Assembly (NCBI RefSeq): GCF_018398425.1
Contig: NZ_JADPMV010000002.1
Span: 248,001-312,000, forward strand
Reading direction: 5' to 3'
From: Pseudomonas lalucatii
GTDB lineage: Bacteria > Pseudomonadota > Gammaproteobacteria > Pseudomonadales > Pseudomonadaceae
Length of the DNA: 64,000 bases
Part shown: positions 1 to 10,801 of the stretch, piece by piece
Layout: every line of letters begins with the position of its first letter
How positions within the stretch are numbered: position 1 is the first letter of the stretch
Program-made: the position numbers and the translations under genes
Notes under the pieces: model-generated
Told to the model about the DNA's origin: nothing
Databases searched by the model: none
What the model saw: only the letters and a program-made list of their open reading frames with translations

Positions 1-362
1 GCCACGCCGGTGCCGGAGTCGGCGGCGGTGATGTAGCGCCCGCCCAGGCTGTCGACGAAGTCGCCCATGGCCTGGAACAAGGCCTCGCTCTTGCCGGTGT
101 GCGGGTTGCCGATGATCACCGCCTTGCCGCCGCCCAGCGGCAGCTTGGCCAGCGCCGACTTGTAGCTCATGCCGCGGGACAGGCGCAGCACGTCGCGCAG
201 CGCCTCGTCGTCGCTGGCGTAGGACCACATGCGGCAACCGCCGAGGGCCGGGCCGAGCGTGGTGTCGTGAATGGCGATGATGGCCTTGAGGCCGGACGCC
301 TGGTCGTGGCCATAGACCACCTGCTCGTGCTGATCGAAATCGACGTGGGAAAACACGGACAT
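1..362 (-). CDS. ldh: Leucine dehydrogenase (Glu/Leu/Phe/Val dehydrogenase family), N-terminal part
   Basis: Only the first ~120 residues lie in the window; the gene runs off the left edge. The family deaminates branched-chain amino acids to 2-oxo acids with NAD+. Visible are the family motifs [10 protein letters not shown] and, further on, [18 protein letters not shown], which carries the substrate-binding and catalytic lysines. The ATG at 362-360 is preceded by GAGGA. It lies downstream of and in the same direction as the indolepyruvate ferredoxin oxidoreductase gene, which suggests a shared role in amino-acid/2-oxo-acid catabolism. Phenylalanine or valine specificity cannot be excluded from this fragment. 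Confidence 0.85.
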   Translation of the reverse strand, partial: MSVFSHVDFDQHEQVVYGHDQASGLKAIIAIHDTTLGPALGGCRMWSYASDDEALRDVLRLSRGMSYKSALAKLPLGGGKAVIIGNPHTGKSEALFQAMGDFVDSLGGRYITAADSGTGV

Positions 363-397
363 GAAGAATCCTCGGGTTTCTGGTTGTAGGGGGTCGC

Positions 398-420
398 CCC
401 TCTCCCGGCACGGGAGAGGG
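398..420. repeat. Perfect 10-bp stem palindrome between ior and ldh
   Basis: CCCTCTCCCG, a 3-nt loop, then CGGGAGAGGG. It sits in the 80-bp gap between two codirectional genes. There is no clear T-run on the minus strand, so it is more likely an mRNA-processing or stabilising hairpin, or a dispersed palindromic repeat, than a strong intrinsic terminator. Confidence 0.6.
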
Positions 421-442
421 TTTCGGCTAAGGATCGGGGTGC

Positions 443-3400
443 TTAAGCGGCCGGCTCGAACAGCTGCACGGCCTGGATTTCGCTGGCCAGCAGGCGCGTC
501 TTGAGCTGGCGCGCCTGCTCACGGACCCTGGCCACCGCCTGCTCCTTGACGTGGCCGTAGCCGCGGATCTGCTCCGGCAGTTCGGCCAGGGCCACCGCGC
601 TGCGGTAGTTGCCGGGCTTGAGCTCGGCCAGCAGGTGCTCGACGCCGTGCTCGTAGTCCTCGATCAGCTCGCGCTCCAGGCGGCGCTCGGCGCCATAGCC
701 GAAGGGGTCCAAAGGCGTGCCGCGGAGAAACTTGAACTTGGCCAGCAGGGCGAAGGCCTTGATCATCCAGGGACCGAACTGGCGCTTGCGCGGCGCGCCG
801 GTGACCGGATCGGCCTTGCTCAGCCAGGTCGGCGCCAGGTGGAACTGCAGGCGATAGTCACCGGCGAACTGCACCTCCAGCTGGCGGATGAAACTGCCGT
901 CGCTGTACAGCCGCGCCACCTCATACTCGTCCTTGTAGGCCAGGAGCTTGAAGTAGTAGCGCGCCACAGCCTTGCTCAGCGCCTGGTCGGCGCCCTGGTC
1001 GGCGCGGGCCACGCGCTGTACCAGCTCGCGGTAGCGTTCGGCGTAGGCGACGTTCTGGTAGGCGGTGAGGCGGGCCGCGCGGTCGTCGACGAGTTCCTCA
1101 AGGGTCTGGCAACGCGGCGCCTCGCGCACCTTGGGTGCGGCCAGTTTCTCCACCGCGGCCAGGTCATGGGCGGCGCGCCGGCCCCAGAGGAAGGCTTGCT
1201 GGTTGAGCGCAACCGCCACGCCGTTGAGCTCGATGGCCTTGGCGATGGCCTCGGCCGAGATCGGCACCAGGCCTTTCTGGTAGGCGAAGCCGAGCATAAA
1301 CAGGTTGCTGGCGATGCTATCGCCGAGCAGGCGGGTGGCCAGGCGGGTGGCGTCGACGAAGTGGGTCTTGTCCGCGCCCACCGCCTCGACCAGCGCCTCG
1401 CGCATGGCCGCCCCCGGCACCTGGGCATCCGGGTTGCGGGTGAACTCGGCGGTGGCCGCCTCAAAGCTGTTGATCACCGCATGGGCGATCTTGTCGTTGA
1501 GTTTGGCCAGGGCATCCTCGCTGGCGGCCACCACCAGGTCGCAGCCGAGCAGCAGGTCGGTCTCGCCGGCGGCGATGCGCACGGCAAAAATGTCGTCCTG
1601 CTTGGCGGCGACGCGAATATGGGTCACCACCGGGCCGAACTTCTGCGCCAGGCCGGCCTGGTCGAGCACGCTGCAGCCCTTGCCTTCCAGGTGCGCGGCC
1701 ATGCCCAGCAGCGCGCCGACGGTGGTCACGCCGCTACCGCCGACGCCCGGCAGGAGGATGTTCCAAGGTCGCGACAGGCCTGGCTGCTTGGGTTCCGGCA
1801 GGGCCTCGAACAGGGCGTTCTGGCCCACCGCCTCGGGCTTGCGCAGGCTGCCGCCATGCACGGTGACGAAGCTCGGGCAGAAGCCCTCGACGCAGGAGAA
1901 GTCCTTGTTGCAGGCGTTCTGGTCGATCTCGCGCTTGCGCCCCAGTTCGGTTTCCAGCGGCAGCACCGACAGGCAGTTGGACTTGACGCTGCAATCGCCG
2001 CAGCCCTCGCACACCGCCGGATTGATGAAGGCGCGCTTCTGCGGGTCGACCAGCTTGCCGCGCTTGCGCCGGCGGCGCTTCTCGGTGGCGCAGGTCTGGT
2101 CGTAGATGATCACCGAGCAGCCCTTGAACTCGCGCAGCTCGCGCTGCACCGCGTCCAACTCGCTGCGGTGGTGGAAGCTGACGATGGGTGCGAAGCTGTC
2201 GCGGCTCGGATACTTGTCCGGCTCGTCGCTGACCAGGGCGATGCGCTTGACCCCCTCGGCGAACACCTGCTGGCTGAGCTGGTCGACACGCAGCTCGCCG
2301 TCGATCGGCTGGCCGCCGGTCATGGCCACCGCATCGTTGTAGAGGATCTTGTAGGTGATGTTGACCCCGGCGGCCACGGCCGCGCGCAGGGCCAGCTGGC
2401 CGGAGTGGAAGTAGGTGCCGTCGCCGAGGTTCTGGAAGATGTGCGGGGTATCGGTGAACGGCGCCTGGCCGATCCAGGTCGCGCCCTCGCCGCCCATCTG
2501 GGTGAAGGTGTCGGTGTTGCGGTCCATCCACTGGGTCATGTAGTGGCAGCCGATGCCGCCTTGGGCGCGGCTGCCCTCGGGCAGCTTGGTCGAAGTGTTG
2601 TGCGGGCAACCGGAGCAGAAATGCGGGGTGCGCAGGGTGCTGTGCTTGGGCGCGGCCAGGGAGGCCTCCTTGGCGGCGAGAAAGGCCAGGCGCTGCTCGA
2701 TGCTGGCGCTGCTGTAGATCGGCGCCAGGCGCTTGGCGATCGCGCGGGCAATCATCGCCGGGGTCAGCTCGCTGAGGTTCGGCAACAGCGAGCTGCCCTC
2801 CTCGTCGAACTCGCCGACCACCCGCGGGCGCTTGCCCACCGGCCAGTTGTACAGCTGGCCGGTGAGCTGGTCCTCGACGATGCTGCGCTTCTCCTCGACC
2901 ACCAGGATCTCGTCCAGGCCCTCGGCGAATTCGTGCACCGAGACCGGCTCCAGCGGCCAGCTCATGCCGACCTTCAGTACGCGCAGGCCGACCTGGGCGC
3001 ACAGCTGCTCGTCCAGGCCGAGGTCTTCCAGGGCCTGGCGCACGTCCAGGTAGGACTTGCCGGTGGTGATGATGCCCAGGCGCGGGTTGGGCGAATCGAG
3101 CATCACCCGGTTGAGGTTGTTGGCGCGGGCGAAGGCGCGGGCCGCATAGATCTTGTAGGTGTTGAGGCGCTTCTCCTGGGCCAGGGGCGGGTCCGGCCAG
3201 CGGATGTACACGCCGTCCTCGGGCAGCTCGAAGTCCTCGGGAATCTTCACCTCGACACGCAGCGGATCGACATCCACCACCGCGGAGGAGTCGACGTTCT
3301 CGGCGATGGTCTTCAGCGCCACCCAGCAGCCGCTGTAGCGCGACAGTTCCCAGCCGATGATGCCGTAGTCGAGAATTTCCTGGACGTTGGCCGGGTTGAG

Positions 3401-3910
3401 CACCGGAATCGAGGCGGCGATAAAGGCGTGCTCGCTCTGGTTGGCAATGCTCGAGGACTTGCAGCCATGGTCGTCGCCGGCCAGCAGCAGCACGCCGCCA
3501 TGCTCGGAGACCCCGGCCGAATTGCCGTGCTTGAACACGTCGCCGCAACGGTCGACGCCCGGGCCCTTGCCGTACCACATGGCGAACACGCCGTCGTAGC
3601 GCGCGCCGGGGAACAGGGTGGTCTGCTGGCTGCCCCATACCGCGGTGGCGGCCAACTCCTCGTTGACCCCAGGCTGGAAGTGGATGTGATTGTCCTGCAG
3701 GAAGGACTTGGCCTCCCACAGGCTCTTGTCCAGGTTGCCCAGCGGCGAGCCGCGGTAGCCGGAGATGAAGCAGGCGGTATTCAGGCCGTGGGCCGTGTCG
3801 CGTTGCTTCTGCAGCATCGGCAGGCGGGTCAGCGCCTGGGTGCCGGTGAGGTACAGGTGACCAGTGGCAAGGCGGTACTTGTCATCCAGGCGGATCTCGG
3901 CCAGAGACAT
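443..3910 (-). CDS. Fused indolepyruvate/2-oxoacid:ferredoxin oxidoreductase
   Basis: A 1155-residue fusion of the IorA-like and IorB-like subunits. The N-terminal part holds the pyrimidine-binding and thiamine-diphosphate domains. Near residues 640-700 are ferredoxin-type cysteines ([13 protein letters not shown], then [13 protein letters not shown]). A gamma domain begins at [15 protein letters not shown], and a long C-terminal extension follows. The enzyme decarboxylates aryl or branched 2-oxo acids to acyl-CoA, reducing ferredoxin. A start 13 codons upstream is open, but ATG at 3910 is preferred because AAAGGAG lies 8 nt before it and the protein then begins MSLAEIRL as in homologues. It is divergent from an Lrp/AsnC regulator, the likely controller. 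Confidence 0.9.
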   Translation of the reverse strand: MSLAEIRLDDKYRLATGHLYLTGTQALTRLPMLQKQRDTAHGLNTACFISGYRGSPLGNLDKSLWEAKSFLQDNHIHFQPGVNEELAATAVWGSQQTTLFPGARYDGVFAMWYGKGPGVDRCGDVFKHGNSAGVSEHGGVLLLAGDDHGCKSSSIANQSEHAFIAASIPVLNPANVQEILDYGIIGWELSRYSGCWVALKTIAENVDSSAVVDVDPLRVEVKIPEDFELPEDGVYIRWPDPPLAQEKRLNTYKIYAARAFARANNLNRVMLDSPNPRLGIITTGKSYLDVRQALEDLGLDEQLCAQVGLRVLKVGMSWPLEPVSVHEFAEGLDEILVVEEKRSIVEDQLTGQLYNWPVGKRPRVVGEFDEEGSSLLPNLSELTPAMIARAIAKRLAPIYSSASIEQRLAFLAAKEASLAAPKHSTLRTPHFCSGCPHNTSTKLPEGSRAQGGIGCHYMTQWMDRNTDTFTQMGGEGATWIGQAPFTDTPHIFQNLGDGTYFHSGQLALRAAVAAGVNITYKILYNDAVAMTGGQPIDGELRVDQLSQQVFAEGVKRIALVSDEPDKYPSRDSFAPIVSFHHRSELDAVQRELREFKGCSVIIYDQTCATEKRRRRKRGKLVDPQKRAFINPAVCEGCGDCSVKSNCLSVLPLETELGRKREIDQNACNKDFSCVEGFCPSFVTVHGGSLRKPEAVGQNALFEALPEPKQPGLSRPWNILLPGVGGSGVTTVGALLGMAAHLEGKGCSVLDQAGLAQKFGPVVTHIRVAAKQDDIFAVRIAAGETDLLLGCDLVVAASEDALAKLNDKIAHAVINSFEAATAEFTRNPDAQVPGAAMREALVEAVGADKTHFVDATRLATRLLGDSIASNLFMLGFAYQKGLVPISAEAIAKAIELNGVAVALNQQAFLWGRRAAHDLAAVEKLAAPKVREAPRCQTLEELVDDRAARLTAYQNVAYAERYRELVQRVARADQGADQALSKAVARYYFKLLAYKDEYEVARLYSDGSFIRQLEVQFAGDYRLQFHLAPTWLSKADPVTGAPRKRQFGPWMIKAFALLAKFKFLRGTPLDPFGYGAERRLERELIEDYEHGVEHLLAELKPGNYRSAVALAELPEQIRGYGHVKEQAVARVREQARQLKTRLLASEIQAVQLFEPAA

Positions 3911-4109
3911 GCGGGCGCTCCTTTTATTGTTATGCGAGCTGCGCGGCAACGGTTAATGCCTGCGCGGTTCTGTCGCACGCAGGATCACTGCGGGCAACGA
4001 CTACCCAAGAATATGACTGAGCGGCACCGCTTTTATCTTTCTTTTTTCGGCATCAAACGCCAGTATTTCGCATTAACTGTTCAATAAAAACAAAATATCG
4101 GAATAACTC

Positions 4110-4577
4110 ATGCAAAACCCACTGAACCCTATCGATCGCAAGATTCTCCGCCTGCTGCAACACAACGCCGACCTGTCCGCGGCGGAGGTGGCGGAGAAGG
4201 TGGAACTGTCGCAATCGCCTTGCTGGCGGCGGATTCACCGCATGCAGGAAGACGGCCTGATCGAACGCAAGGTCGCCCTGCTCAACCACAAGCTGCTCGG
4301 CTTCGGCATCACGGTGTTCGTCGACATCAAGTTGTCGGCCCACGGCCGCAGCAACCTGGAGGAGTTCGAGCAGGCAGTGGTCGGCTACCCCGAGGTGCTG
4401 GAGTGCTACACCATGGCCGGCGGCTCGGACTACCTGCTCAAGGTGGTGGCCAAGGACATCGCCGGCTACGAGCGCTTCCTGCGCGACCACCTGCTGCAGC
4501 GCCCGCACGTGCAGGAGGCGCACTCCAACATCGCCATGAGCGAGGTCAAGCGCACCACCGAGTTGCCGCTGGATTGA
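4110..4577 (+). CDS. Lrp/AsnC family transcriptional regulator
   Basis: 155 residues, the usual family length. Residues 1-65 form the winged helix-turn-helix (DRKILRLLQHNADLSAAEVAEK, with SQSPCWRRIHRMQEDGLIER as recognition region). Residues 70-150 form the RAM ligand-binding/oligomerisation domain, including GGSDYLLKVV. It is transcribed away from the indolepyruvate oxidoreductase gene across a 199-bp AT-enriched gap that probably holds both promoters. Inference: it senses an amino acid and regulates the divergent catabolic genes. Confidence 0.9.
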   Translation: MQNPLNPIDRKILRLLQHNADLSAAEVAEKVELSQSPCWRRIHRMQEDGLIERKVALLNHKLLGFGITVFVDIKLSAHGRSNLEEFEQAVVGYPEVLECYTMAGGSDYLLKVVAKDIAGYERFLRDHLLQRPHVQEAHSNIAMSEVKRTTELPLD

Positions 4578-4600
4578 GCCGGCGGAGCGTGGCCCGGCCC

Positions 4601-5164
4601 TCAGGCGCCGGAGCGGCTGGCTTCGATCAGGCCGAGCAACTGGTCCACCGTACGCGCCAACGCGCCGGAGTTGTCCAGCAGGTACAGCCTCTCGAGCTCC
4701 GCAGCAGCGCCGCCGAACTGGGCGTTGCGCGCCAGGCGCGCCTCGATTTCCGACGGCGTCTCGCGACCACGGGCCAGCAGGCGCTGGCGCAGGACCGCAA
4801 GATCCACGGTCAGCACCACCGCGAGCAGGTCCGGGTAACGCCGACGCGCCTCGGCCAGGTAGGCGCGGGAACCATTGACCAGCACATCCTCGCCGCCGGC
4901 CAGCCATTCGTCGATCTGCCGGGGAATGCCGTAGGCCAGGCCGTTGGCGCGCCAGCTCATGGCGAAGGCACCGGCCCGCTCCTGAGCCTCGAACTGCGCC
5001 GGCGACAACGACAACGCCTCTTCGCCGAGGGCCTCGGCGGAACGGGTGATCACCCGCCGGGCGATCCGACAGCCACGCGCGGCCAGCGGCCCGCGTGCAG
5101 CCTGTAGCACGCTGTCCTTGCCCGAGCCCGAAGGCCCCATCAGATAGATCAAGCGCCCAGCCAT
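4601..5164 (-). CDS. phnN: Ribose 1,5-bisphosphate phosphokinase
   Basis: 187 residues with the guanylate-kinase-like P-loop LMGPSGSGKDS at the N terminus. PhnN phosphorylates ribose 1,5-bisphosphate to PRPP, the last step of phosphonate C-P lyase breakdown. The start at 5164 is chosen over one 26 codons upstream because GAGGGAGG lies 5 nt before it and the P-loop is then at the N terminus as in the family. No other phn genes are nearby, so this copy is detached from a C-P lyase operon; another source of the substrate is possible. It converges with the Lrp gene. Confidence 0.85.
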   Translation of the reverse strand: MAGRLIYLMGPSGSGKDSVLQAARGPLAARGCRIARRVITRSAEALGEEALSLSPAQFEAQERAGAFAMSWRANGLAYGIPRQIDEWLAGGEDVLVNGSRAYLAEARRRYPDLLAVVLTVDLAVLRQRLLARGRETPSEIEARLARNAQFGGAAAELERLYLLDNSGALARTVDQLLGLIEASRSGA

Positions 5165-5542
5165 CAGCCTCCCTCTTCGCCTGCAGCCAGATCTGCCCCA
5201 GCAGCGCCCGCCTGGCAACGGCAGCGAACGCCGGCACATCATAATCCCTGCGCCGGCCGGTGAGCGGCAGCGCCGCGCGCGAAGATTCGCGCGGACCGGC
5301 AGCCAGAATGACGGGGTTTTGCCTAGTACCGCGCACTTCTGACGATCGGTGCTGGCAAAGAGCCTTTATTCGAGCCAAAATACGACACGTAATTGGCGCC
5401 AAATAATTGTTCTTTTGACTCGATAGTCATCTCGATGCGAACGACTATGCTGGAGGAACAACGAGGGCGAAAATGGGTCTCAACCGTAACCATTTTGTAG
5501 CCTTGTGCCAGCATCGCTTTCATGAACGAACCGGTTTACTGT
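5165..5542. promoter_or_regulatory. Intergenic region upstream of amrZ with AmrZ-like operator
   Basis: 378 bp, noticeably AT-richer than the flanks, with no convincing gene. At 5354-5364 is GGCAAAGAGCC, which fits a GGCA-N4-GCC pattern resembling recognised AmrZ sites. AmrZ of P. aeruginosa represses its own gene, so this is a candidate autoregulatory operator about 180 bp before the start codon. I could not identify a confident sigma factor promoter. Confidence 0.4.
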
Positions 5543-5869
5543 ATGCCCCCTATGAAACAGGCCATCTATTCCAGTCGTACCGCTGACAAATTCGTTGTCC
5601 GCTTGCCCGATGGCATGCGCGAACGCATTGCCGATGTGGCACGCAACCATCACCGCAGCATGAACTCGGAAATCATCGCCCGCCTCGAGCAGAGCATGCT
5701 GCAGGAAGGCGCGCTGGACGATGATTCGAATCTGCGCATCGACAGCCCCGAACTGTCCCAGCATGAACGCGAACTGCTGCAGCGCTTCCGCCAGTTGTCG
5801 CGGCGCCAGCAGAACGCCCTGGTCGCCCTGATCGCCCACGACGGCGAACTGGCGGCGCAGGACGCCTGA
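5543..5869 (+). CDS. amrZ: Arc/MetJ-type ribbon-helix-helix regulator AmrZ (AlgZ)
   Basis: 108 residues from ATG 5543, matching AmrZ length; ATG 5522 would add seven residues (MNEPVYC) with no better ribosome site. The ribbon-helix-helix core is [19 protein letters not shown] followed by [15 protein letters not shown]. The C-terminal part ([23 protein letters not shown]) matches the AmrZ oligomerisation region. In P. aeruginosa it activates alginate synthesis and twitching and represses flagellar and its own genes. Single gene, ended by the bidirectional terminator at 5877-5918. Confidence 0.88.
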   Translation: MPPMKQAIYSSRTADKFVVRLPDGMRERIADVARNHHRSMNSEIIARLEQSMLQEGALDDDSNLRIDSPELSQHERELLQRFRQLSRRQQNALVALIAHDGELAAQDA

Positions 5870-5876
5870 CCCCTAC

Positions 5877-5918
5877 GGGCATAAAAAAACCGGCTGACCC
5901 GCCGGTTTTTTTATGCCC
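5877..5918. terminator. Bidirectional rho-independent terminator (amrZ / oadB)
   Basis: GGGCATAAAAAAACCGGC, loop TGACCC, then the mirror arm GCCGGTTTTTTTATGCCC. U-runs exist on both strands, so it serves the two convergent genes. Confidence 0.92.
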
Positions 5919-5955
5919 GAGAACCGCCAGCGCGGCGGCTCCCGATAGCCCACCT

Positions 5956-7092
5956 TTAGCCAGCGAAGTTGAGCAGCACCCCCGCCGCCACCGCCGAGCC
6001 GATCACCCCGGCCACGTTCGGCCCCATGGCGTGCATCAGCAGGAAGTTCTGCGGGTTGGCCTCCAGGCCGACCTTGTTCGACACCCGCGCCGCCATCGGC
6101 ACCGCCGACACCCCGGCCGAGCCGATCAGCGGGTTGATCTTGTTCTTGCTGAGCAGGTTCATGCCCTTGGCCATCAACACCCCGGCGGCAGTGCCGCCGC
6201 AGAAGGCCACCATCCCCAGCACCAGGATGCCCAGGGTCTTGAGCTGCAGGAAGGCCTCGGCCGACAGCTTGGAGCCCACGGTCAGCCCCAGGCCGATGGT
6301 GACGATGTTGATCAGCGCATTGCGCGAGGTGTCCGCCAGGCGCTCGACCACGCCGGCCTCGCGCAGCAGGTTGCCGAAGGCGAACATGCCCACCAGCGGC
6401 GCGGCGTCCGGCAGCAGCATGCCGACCAGCAGGCACAGCACCAGCGGGAAGACGATCTTCTCGACCTGACTGACATGCCGCAGTTGCTGCATGACGATGG
6501 CGCGCTCTTCCTTGGTGGTCAGCGCACGCATGATCGGCGGCTGGATCAGTGGCACCAGGGCCATGTAGGAATAGGCCGCCACGGCGATCGGGCCGAGCAG
6601 GTCCGGCGCCAGCTTGGAGGTGACGAAGATCGAAGTGGGGCCATCTGCGCCACCGATGATGGCGATCGACGCCGCCTCCTTGAGGCTGAACTCCATGCCC
6701 GGGATACCCAGGGCGGTCAGCGCCAGGGCGCCGATCAGGGTGGCGAAGATGCCGAACTGCGCCGCCGCCCCCAGCAGCAGGGTCTTGGGGTTGGCCAGCA
6801 TCGGACCGAAGTCGGTCATGGCCCCGACGCCCATGAAGATCAGCAGCGGGAACAGGCTGGTGGGCAGGCCGACCTCATAGATCATGTGCAGGAAACCGGC
6901 ACCCTCGGCCATATTGGCCACCGGAATATTGGCCAGCACCCCGCCGAAACCGATCGGGATCAGCAGCAACGGCTCGAAGCCCTTGCGGATGGCCATGTAG
7001 ACCAGTCCCAGGCAGACCAGAATCATCAGGGCCTGGCCCGGCTCCAGGTGATACAGGCCGGTGCTTTGCCACAGCTTGACGAGCTTCTCCAT
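5956..7092 (-). CDS. oadB: Sodium-translocating decarboxylase, beta subunit
   Basis: 378-residue polytopic membrane protein. It carries the conserved [17 protein letters not shown] segment whose aspartate takes part in Na+ transport, and the family-typical [13 protein letters not shown] region. OadB couples decarboxylation of carboxybiotin to Na+ export across the inner membrane. Start at 7092: GAGGGG lies 7 nt upstream and the protein begins [12 protein letters not shown] like homologues, so the 25 upstream codons are not used. Last gene of oadGAB. Confidence 0.92.
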   Translation of the reverse strand: MEKLVKLWQSTGLYHLEPGQALMILVCLGLVYMAIRKGFEPLLLIPIGFGGVLANIPVANMAEGAGFLHMIYEVGLPTSLFPLLIFMGVGAMTDFGPMLANPKTLLLGAAAQFGIFATLIGALALTALGIPGMEFSLKEAASIAIIGGADGPTSIFVTSKLAPDLLGPIAVAAYSYMALVPLIQPPIMRALTTKEERAIVMQQLRHVSQVEKIVFPLVLCLLVGMLLPDAAPLVGMFAFGNLLREAGVVERLADTSRNALINIVTIGLGLTVGSKLSAEAFLQLKTLGILVLGMVAFCGGTAAGVLMAKGMNLLSKNKINPLIGSAGVSAVPMAARVSNKVGLEANPQNFLLMHAMGPNVAGVIGSAVAAGVLLNFAG

Positions 7093-7102
7093 GGAGCGCC
7101 CC

Positions 7103-8881
7103 TCAGGCGATGGCCAGCAGGCTGTCGCCCACCGCCACCGCATCGCCGACCTTGACGTTGACCGCACCCACGGTGCCGGCCTTGAATGCGCGGATCTCGG
7201 TTTCCATCTTCATGGCCTCGAGGATGATCACCAGCTGCCCCTCCTCGACCGCCTGGCCCGGTTGCACCAGCACCTTGAAGATGTTGCCGGCCAGCGGTGC
7301 GGTCTGCGGCTCGCCGCCGCCGACGGCAGCCGGAGCGGCGGCCGCGTCAGGCGCCGAGGCGCCGCCGAGCGATTTGATGCCCTCGATATCGCCACCCTCG
7401 CCCACCTGCACCACATAGGACTTGCCGCCGACCTCGACGGTGTAGACCTCGGGCTTGCCCGCTTCGCGCGCCGGCAGCTCCTGGCCAGTCGGCGCCGGCT
7501 CGAAGGCCGCCGGGTTGCCGCGGTTCTCCAGGAACTTCAGGCCGATCTGCGGAAACAGCGCATAGGTCAGCACGTCGTCGATTTCGTCCTTGGCCAGCTT
7601 GATGCCCTTCTCCCGGGCGATGCCCTTGAGCTCGGCGCTCAGCTTGTCCATCTCCGCCTCGAGCAGGTCGGCCGGACGGCAGCTGATGGCCTCGCCGCCC
7701 TCCAGCACGCGGGCCTGCAGCTCGGCGTTGAACGGCGCCGGCGCCGCGCCGTACTCGCCCTTGAGCACGCCGGCGGTTTCCTTGGTGATCGACTTGTAGC
7801 GCTCGCCGGTCAGGACGTTGATCACCGCCTGGGTGCCGACGATCTGCGAGGTCGGGGTCACCAGCGGAATGAAGCCGAGGTCTTCGCGCACCCGCGGGAT
7901 TTCCGCCAGCACCTCGTCGAACTTGTCCTGGGCGCCCTGCTCCTTGAGCTGGCTCTCCATGTTGGTGAGCATGCCGCCCGGCACCTGGGCGACCAGGATG
8001 CGCGAGTCGACGCCCTTGAGATTGCCCTCGAACTTGGCGTACTTCTTGCGCACCTCGCGGAAGTAGGCGGCGATCTCTTCCAGCAGCTCCAGGTTCAGCC
8101 CGGTGTCGCGCTCGGTGCCCTGGAACATCGCCACCACCGACTCGGTCGGCGAGTGGCCGTAGGTCATCGACAGCGAGGAGATGGCCGTGTCGACGTTGTC
8201 GATGCCGGCCTCCACCGCCTTGAGGATGGCCACGGAAGACAGCCCCGCCGTGGCGTGGCACTGCATATGGATCGGGATCGCCAGGCTGGCCTTGAGCCGC
8301 GACACCAGTTCGAAGGCGACGTAGGGGGTAAGGATGCCGGCCATGTCCTTGATGGCGATGGAGTCGGCGCCCATGTCCTCGATCTGCTTGGCCAGGTCGA
8401 CCCACATCTGCAGGGTGTGCACCGGGCTGGTGGTGTAGGAGATGGTGCCCTGGGCATGCTTGCCCTGGCGCTTGACCGCCTGCAGGGCGGTCTGCAGGTT
8501 GCGCGGGTCGTTCATCGCGTCGAACACGCGAAACACGTCGACGCCGTTGACCGCCGCCCGCTCGACGAACTTCTCCACCACGTCGTCGGCGTAGTGACGG
8601 TAGCCGAGCAGGTTCTGCCCGCGCAGCAGCATCTGCTGACGGGTGTTGGGCATGGCCTGCTTGAGGGCGCGGATGCGCTCCCAGGGGTCTTCGCCCAGGT
8701 AGCGGATGCAGGCGTCGAAGGTCGCCCCGCCCCAGGACTCCACCGACCAGAAGCCGACCTGGTCGAGCTTGGCCGCGATCGGCAGCATGTCCTCCAGGCG
8801 CACGCGGGTGGCCAGAATGGATTGGTGGGCGTCACGCAGCACCACGTCGGTGATGCCGAGGGCCTTTTTCACAGCGGTCAT
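7103..8881 (-). CDS. oadA: Oxaloacetate decarboxylase alpha subunit
   Basis: 592 residues. An N-terminal carboxyltransferase TIM barrel ([12 protein letters not shown] metal site, [22 protein letters not shown]) is followed by the PYC/OAD association domain and, after an Ala/Pro-rich linker, a biotinyl domain with the attachment site EAMKMETEI near the C terminus. It transfers CO2 from oxaloacetate to biotin; OadB then decarboxylates carboxybiotin. GGGAG precedes the ATG. Only 10 bp separate it from oadB. Confidence 0.93.
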   Translation of the reverse strand: MTAVKKALGITDVVLRDAHQSILATRVRLEDMLPIAAKLDQVGFWSVESWGGATFDACIRYLGEDPWERIRALKQAMPNTRQQMLLRGQNLLGYRHYADDVVEKFVERAAVNGVDVFRVFDAMNDPRNLQTALQAVKRQGKHAQGTISYTTSPVHTLQMWVDLAKQIEDMGADSIAIKDMAGILTPYVAFELVSRLKASLAIPIHMQCHATAGLSSVAILKAVEAGIDNVDTAISSLSMTYGHSPTESVVAMFQGTERDTGLNLELLEEIAAYFREVRKKYAKFEGNLKGVDSRILVAQVPGGMLTNMESQLKEQGAQDKFDEVLAEIPRVREDLGFIPLVTPTSQIVGTQAVINVLTGERYKSITKETAGVLKGEYGAAPAPFNAELQARVLEGGEAISCRPADLLEAEMDKLSAELKGIAREKGIKLAKDEIDDVLTYALFPQIGLKFLENRGNPAAFEPAPTGQELPAREAGKPEVYTVEVGGKSYVVQVGEGGDIEGIKSLGGASAPDAAAAPAAVGGGEPQTAPLAGNIFKVLVQPGQAVEEGQLVIILEAMKMETEIRAFKAGTVGAVNVKVGDAVAVGDSLLAIA

Positions 8882-8906
8882 ACGAAAGCTCCCTGTCGAA
8901 CCTGGG

Positions 8907-9161
8907 TCAGCCGCGGCGCGCGCGGTGTTGGTGAATGGCGGCCTGGATGGCGGCGAGCACGTCGGGGCTCGGCGCCTGCTCTAGCGCCTTGGGCGCTGCG
9001 GGCGCGACGGCGGCGCGCTGCGGCGCAGGCGCGGAAAAACGCCCGAGCAGGTGCGCCATCAGGCGAATGGAGAGGATCAGCAGAACCAGGAAAACGAACA
9101 CGAAACCCATGCCGAACAGCATGAGCTCGACGCCCTCGAGCAGGAGTTGGCTGGGGGTCAT
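8907..9161 (-). CDS. oadG: Oxaloacetate decarboxylase gamma subunit
   Basis: 84 residues: one transmembrane helix near the N terminus ([19 protein letters not shown]), a Pro/Ala linker and a short helical tail with His residues (IHQHRARRG) like the Zn-binding end of OadG. It anchors and assembles the alpha and beta subunits. ATG at 9161 has AAAAGGAG 7 nt upstream. First gene of oadGAB; the promoter should lie in 9162-9358. Confidence 0.88.
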   Translation of the reverse strand: MTPSQLLLEGVELMLFGMGFVFVFLVLLILSIRLMAHLLGRFSAPAPQRAAVAPAAPKALEQAPSPDVLAAIQAAIHQHRARRG

Positions 9162-9358
9162 GATGACTCCTTTTAACTGCGGCTCCGGGGCCGCATTGTC
9201 GTTATTAGCGGAGGTGCCCGGAAACGCGCCGGGCAAAGCTGGCGCACCTTAGCTTGAAACAAGCGTTTGAAGCAAATCCAAGGCCGTTAATGTGACATTT
9301 TCGGACGTAATTGCGTCACCGCCCAGCGCTCCCTCACCACCGCCGGACAAGGCCAGCC

Positions 9359-10801
9359 TCACAGCAGAAACACCGAGGCCAGCCCGAGGAAGATAAAGAA
9401 ACCGCCACTGTCGGTCACCGCCGTGATCATCACGCTGGCGCCCATCGCCGGGTCGCGCCCCATGCGCACCAGGGTCATGGGAATCAACACCCCCATCAGC
9501 GCGGCCAGCAACAGGTTCAGGGTCATGGCGGCGGTCATCACCACGCCCAGCGACCAGCTGTCGTACAGCAGGAAGGCCACGACGCCGATCACCCCGCCCC
9601 ACACCAGGCCATTGATCAGCGACACCCCCAGCTCCTTGCGGATCAGCCGCGAGGTATTGCCGGTGCTGACCTGGTCCAGCGCCATGGCGCGGACGATCAT
9701 GGTAATGGTCTGGTTGCCGGAATTGCCGCCGATGCCGGCGACTATGGGCATCAACGCCGCCAGGGCCACCAGCTTCTCGATCGAGCCCTCGAACAGGCCG
9801 ATCACCCGCGAGGCGAGGAAGGCGGTGATCAGGTTGATCGCCAGCCAGGCCCAGCGGTTGCGCAAGGACTTCCACACCGAGGCGAAGATATCCTCCTCCT
9901 CGCGCAGACCGGCCATGTTGAGGACCTCACTCTCACTCTCCTCGCGGATCAGGTCGACCATCTCGTCGATGGTCAGGCGGCCGATCAGCTTGCCGTTCTT
10001 GTCCACCACGGGCGCGGAAATCAGGTCGTAGCGTTCGAAGGCCTGGGCCGCGTCGTAGGCGTCCTCATCCGGGTGAAAGCCCACCGGATCGGTTGCCATC
10101 ACCTCACTGACCAGACGCTCCGGATCGTTGACCAGCAGCCGCTTGATCGGCAGCACGCCCTTGAGCACACCGTCGTAGTCGACCACGAACAGCTTGTCGG
10201 TATGCCCCGGCAGCTCCTTGAGGCGACGCAGGTAGCGCAACACCACCTCGAGGCTGACGTCTTCGCGGATGGTGACCATCTCGAAGTCCATCAGCGCGCC
10301 GACCTGCTCCTCCTCGTAGGACAGCGCCGAGCGCACGCGCTCGCGCTGCTGCGCGTCGAGGCTTTCCATCAGCTCATGGACGACGTCGCGCGGCAGCTCG
10401 GAGGCCAGGTCGGCCAGCTCGTCGGCATCCATCTCCTTGGCCGCCGCGAGTATCTCGTGGTCGTCCATGTCGGCGAGCAGCGTCTCGCGCACCGCATCGG
10501 AGACTTCCAGGAGGATGTCACCGTCGCGCTCGGCCTTGACCAGCTGCCAGATGGTCAGGCGGTCGTCGAGCGGCAAAGCCTCGAGGATATGGGCGACATC
10601 GGCGGGGTGCAGATCGTCGAGCCTGCGCTGCAGCTCGGCAAGGTTCTGCCGGTGCACCAGGTTTTCCACCAGGTCCTGGTGCTGCCCCTCCTGGCGATGG
10701 GTCAGGTCTTCGACCACCTTGTGGCGGTGCAGCAGTTCGACCACCTGGGCGAGGCGATCCTGCAGGCTTTCTTGCGGCTTCTTGGCGTCTACTTCAGTCA
10801 T
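9359..10801 (-). CDS. mgtE: Magnesium transporter MgtE
   Basis: 480 residues. The cytoplasmic N domain of superhelical repeats (about 1-160, e.g. HPADVAHILEAL) is followed by paired CBS domains (about 165-290) and five transmembrane helices. The last part carries GIGGNSGNQT and ITAVTDSGGFF, the pore-lining motifs. The channel closes when Mg2+ binds the cytosolic domains. GGGGGAGGAG precedes the ATG. It stands alone, with the IS481 copy inserted about 290 bp upstream. Confidence 0.93.
   Translation of the reverse strand: MTEVDAKKPQESLQDRLAQVVELLHRHKVVEDLTHRQEGQHQDLVENLVHRQNLAELQRRLDDLHPADVAHILEALPLDDRLTIWQLVKAERDGDILLEVSDAVRETLLADMDDHEILAAAKEMDADELADLASELPRDVVHELMESLDAQQRERVRSALSYEEEQVGALMDFEMVTIREDVSLEVVLRYLRRLKELPGHTDKLFVVDYDGVLKGVLPIKRLLVNDPERLVSEVMATDPVGFHPDEDAYDAAQAFERYDLISAPVVDKNGKLIGRLTIDEMVDLIREESESEVLNMAGLREEEDIFASVWKSLRNRWAWLAINLITAFLASRVIGLFEGSIEKLVALAALMPIVAGIGGNSGNQTITMIVRAMALDQVSTGNTSRLIRKELGVSLINGLVWGGVIGVVAFLLYDSWSLGVVMTAAMTLNLLLAALMGVLIPMTLVRMGRDPAMGASVMITAVTDSGGFFIFLGLASVFLL

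Noticed and set aside
551..4087. 1178-codon open frame opposite the indolepyruvate oxidoreductase gene
   Set aside because: Antisense shadow of a real GC-rich gene; no ribosome site, no recognisable domain. The same applies to the other long antisense frames, e.g. over alaS (15532-18678) and astD-aruF (21665-25522).
5323..5523. Small minus-strand gene upstream of amrZ
   Set aside because: No ribosome site or similarity; it lies in the AT-rich regulatory region.
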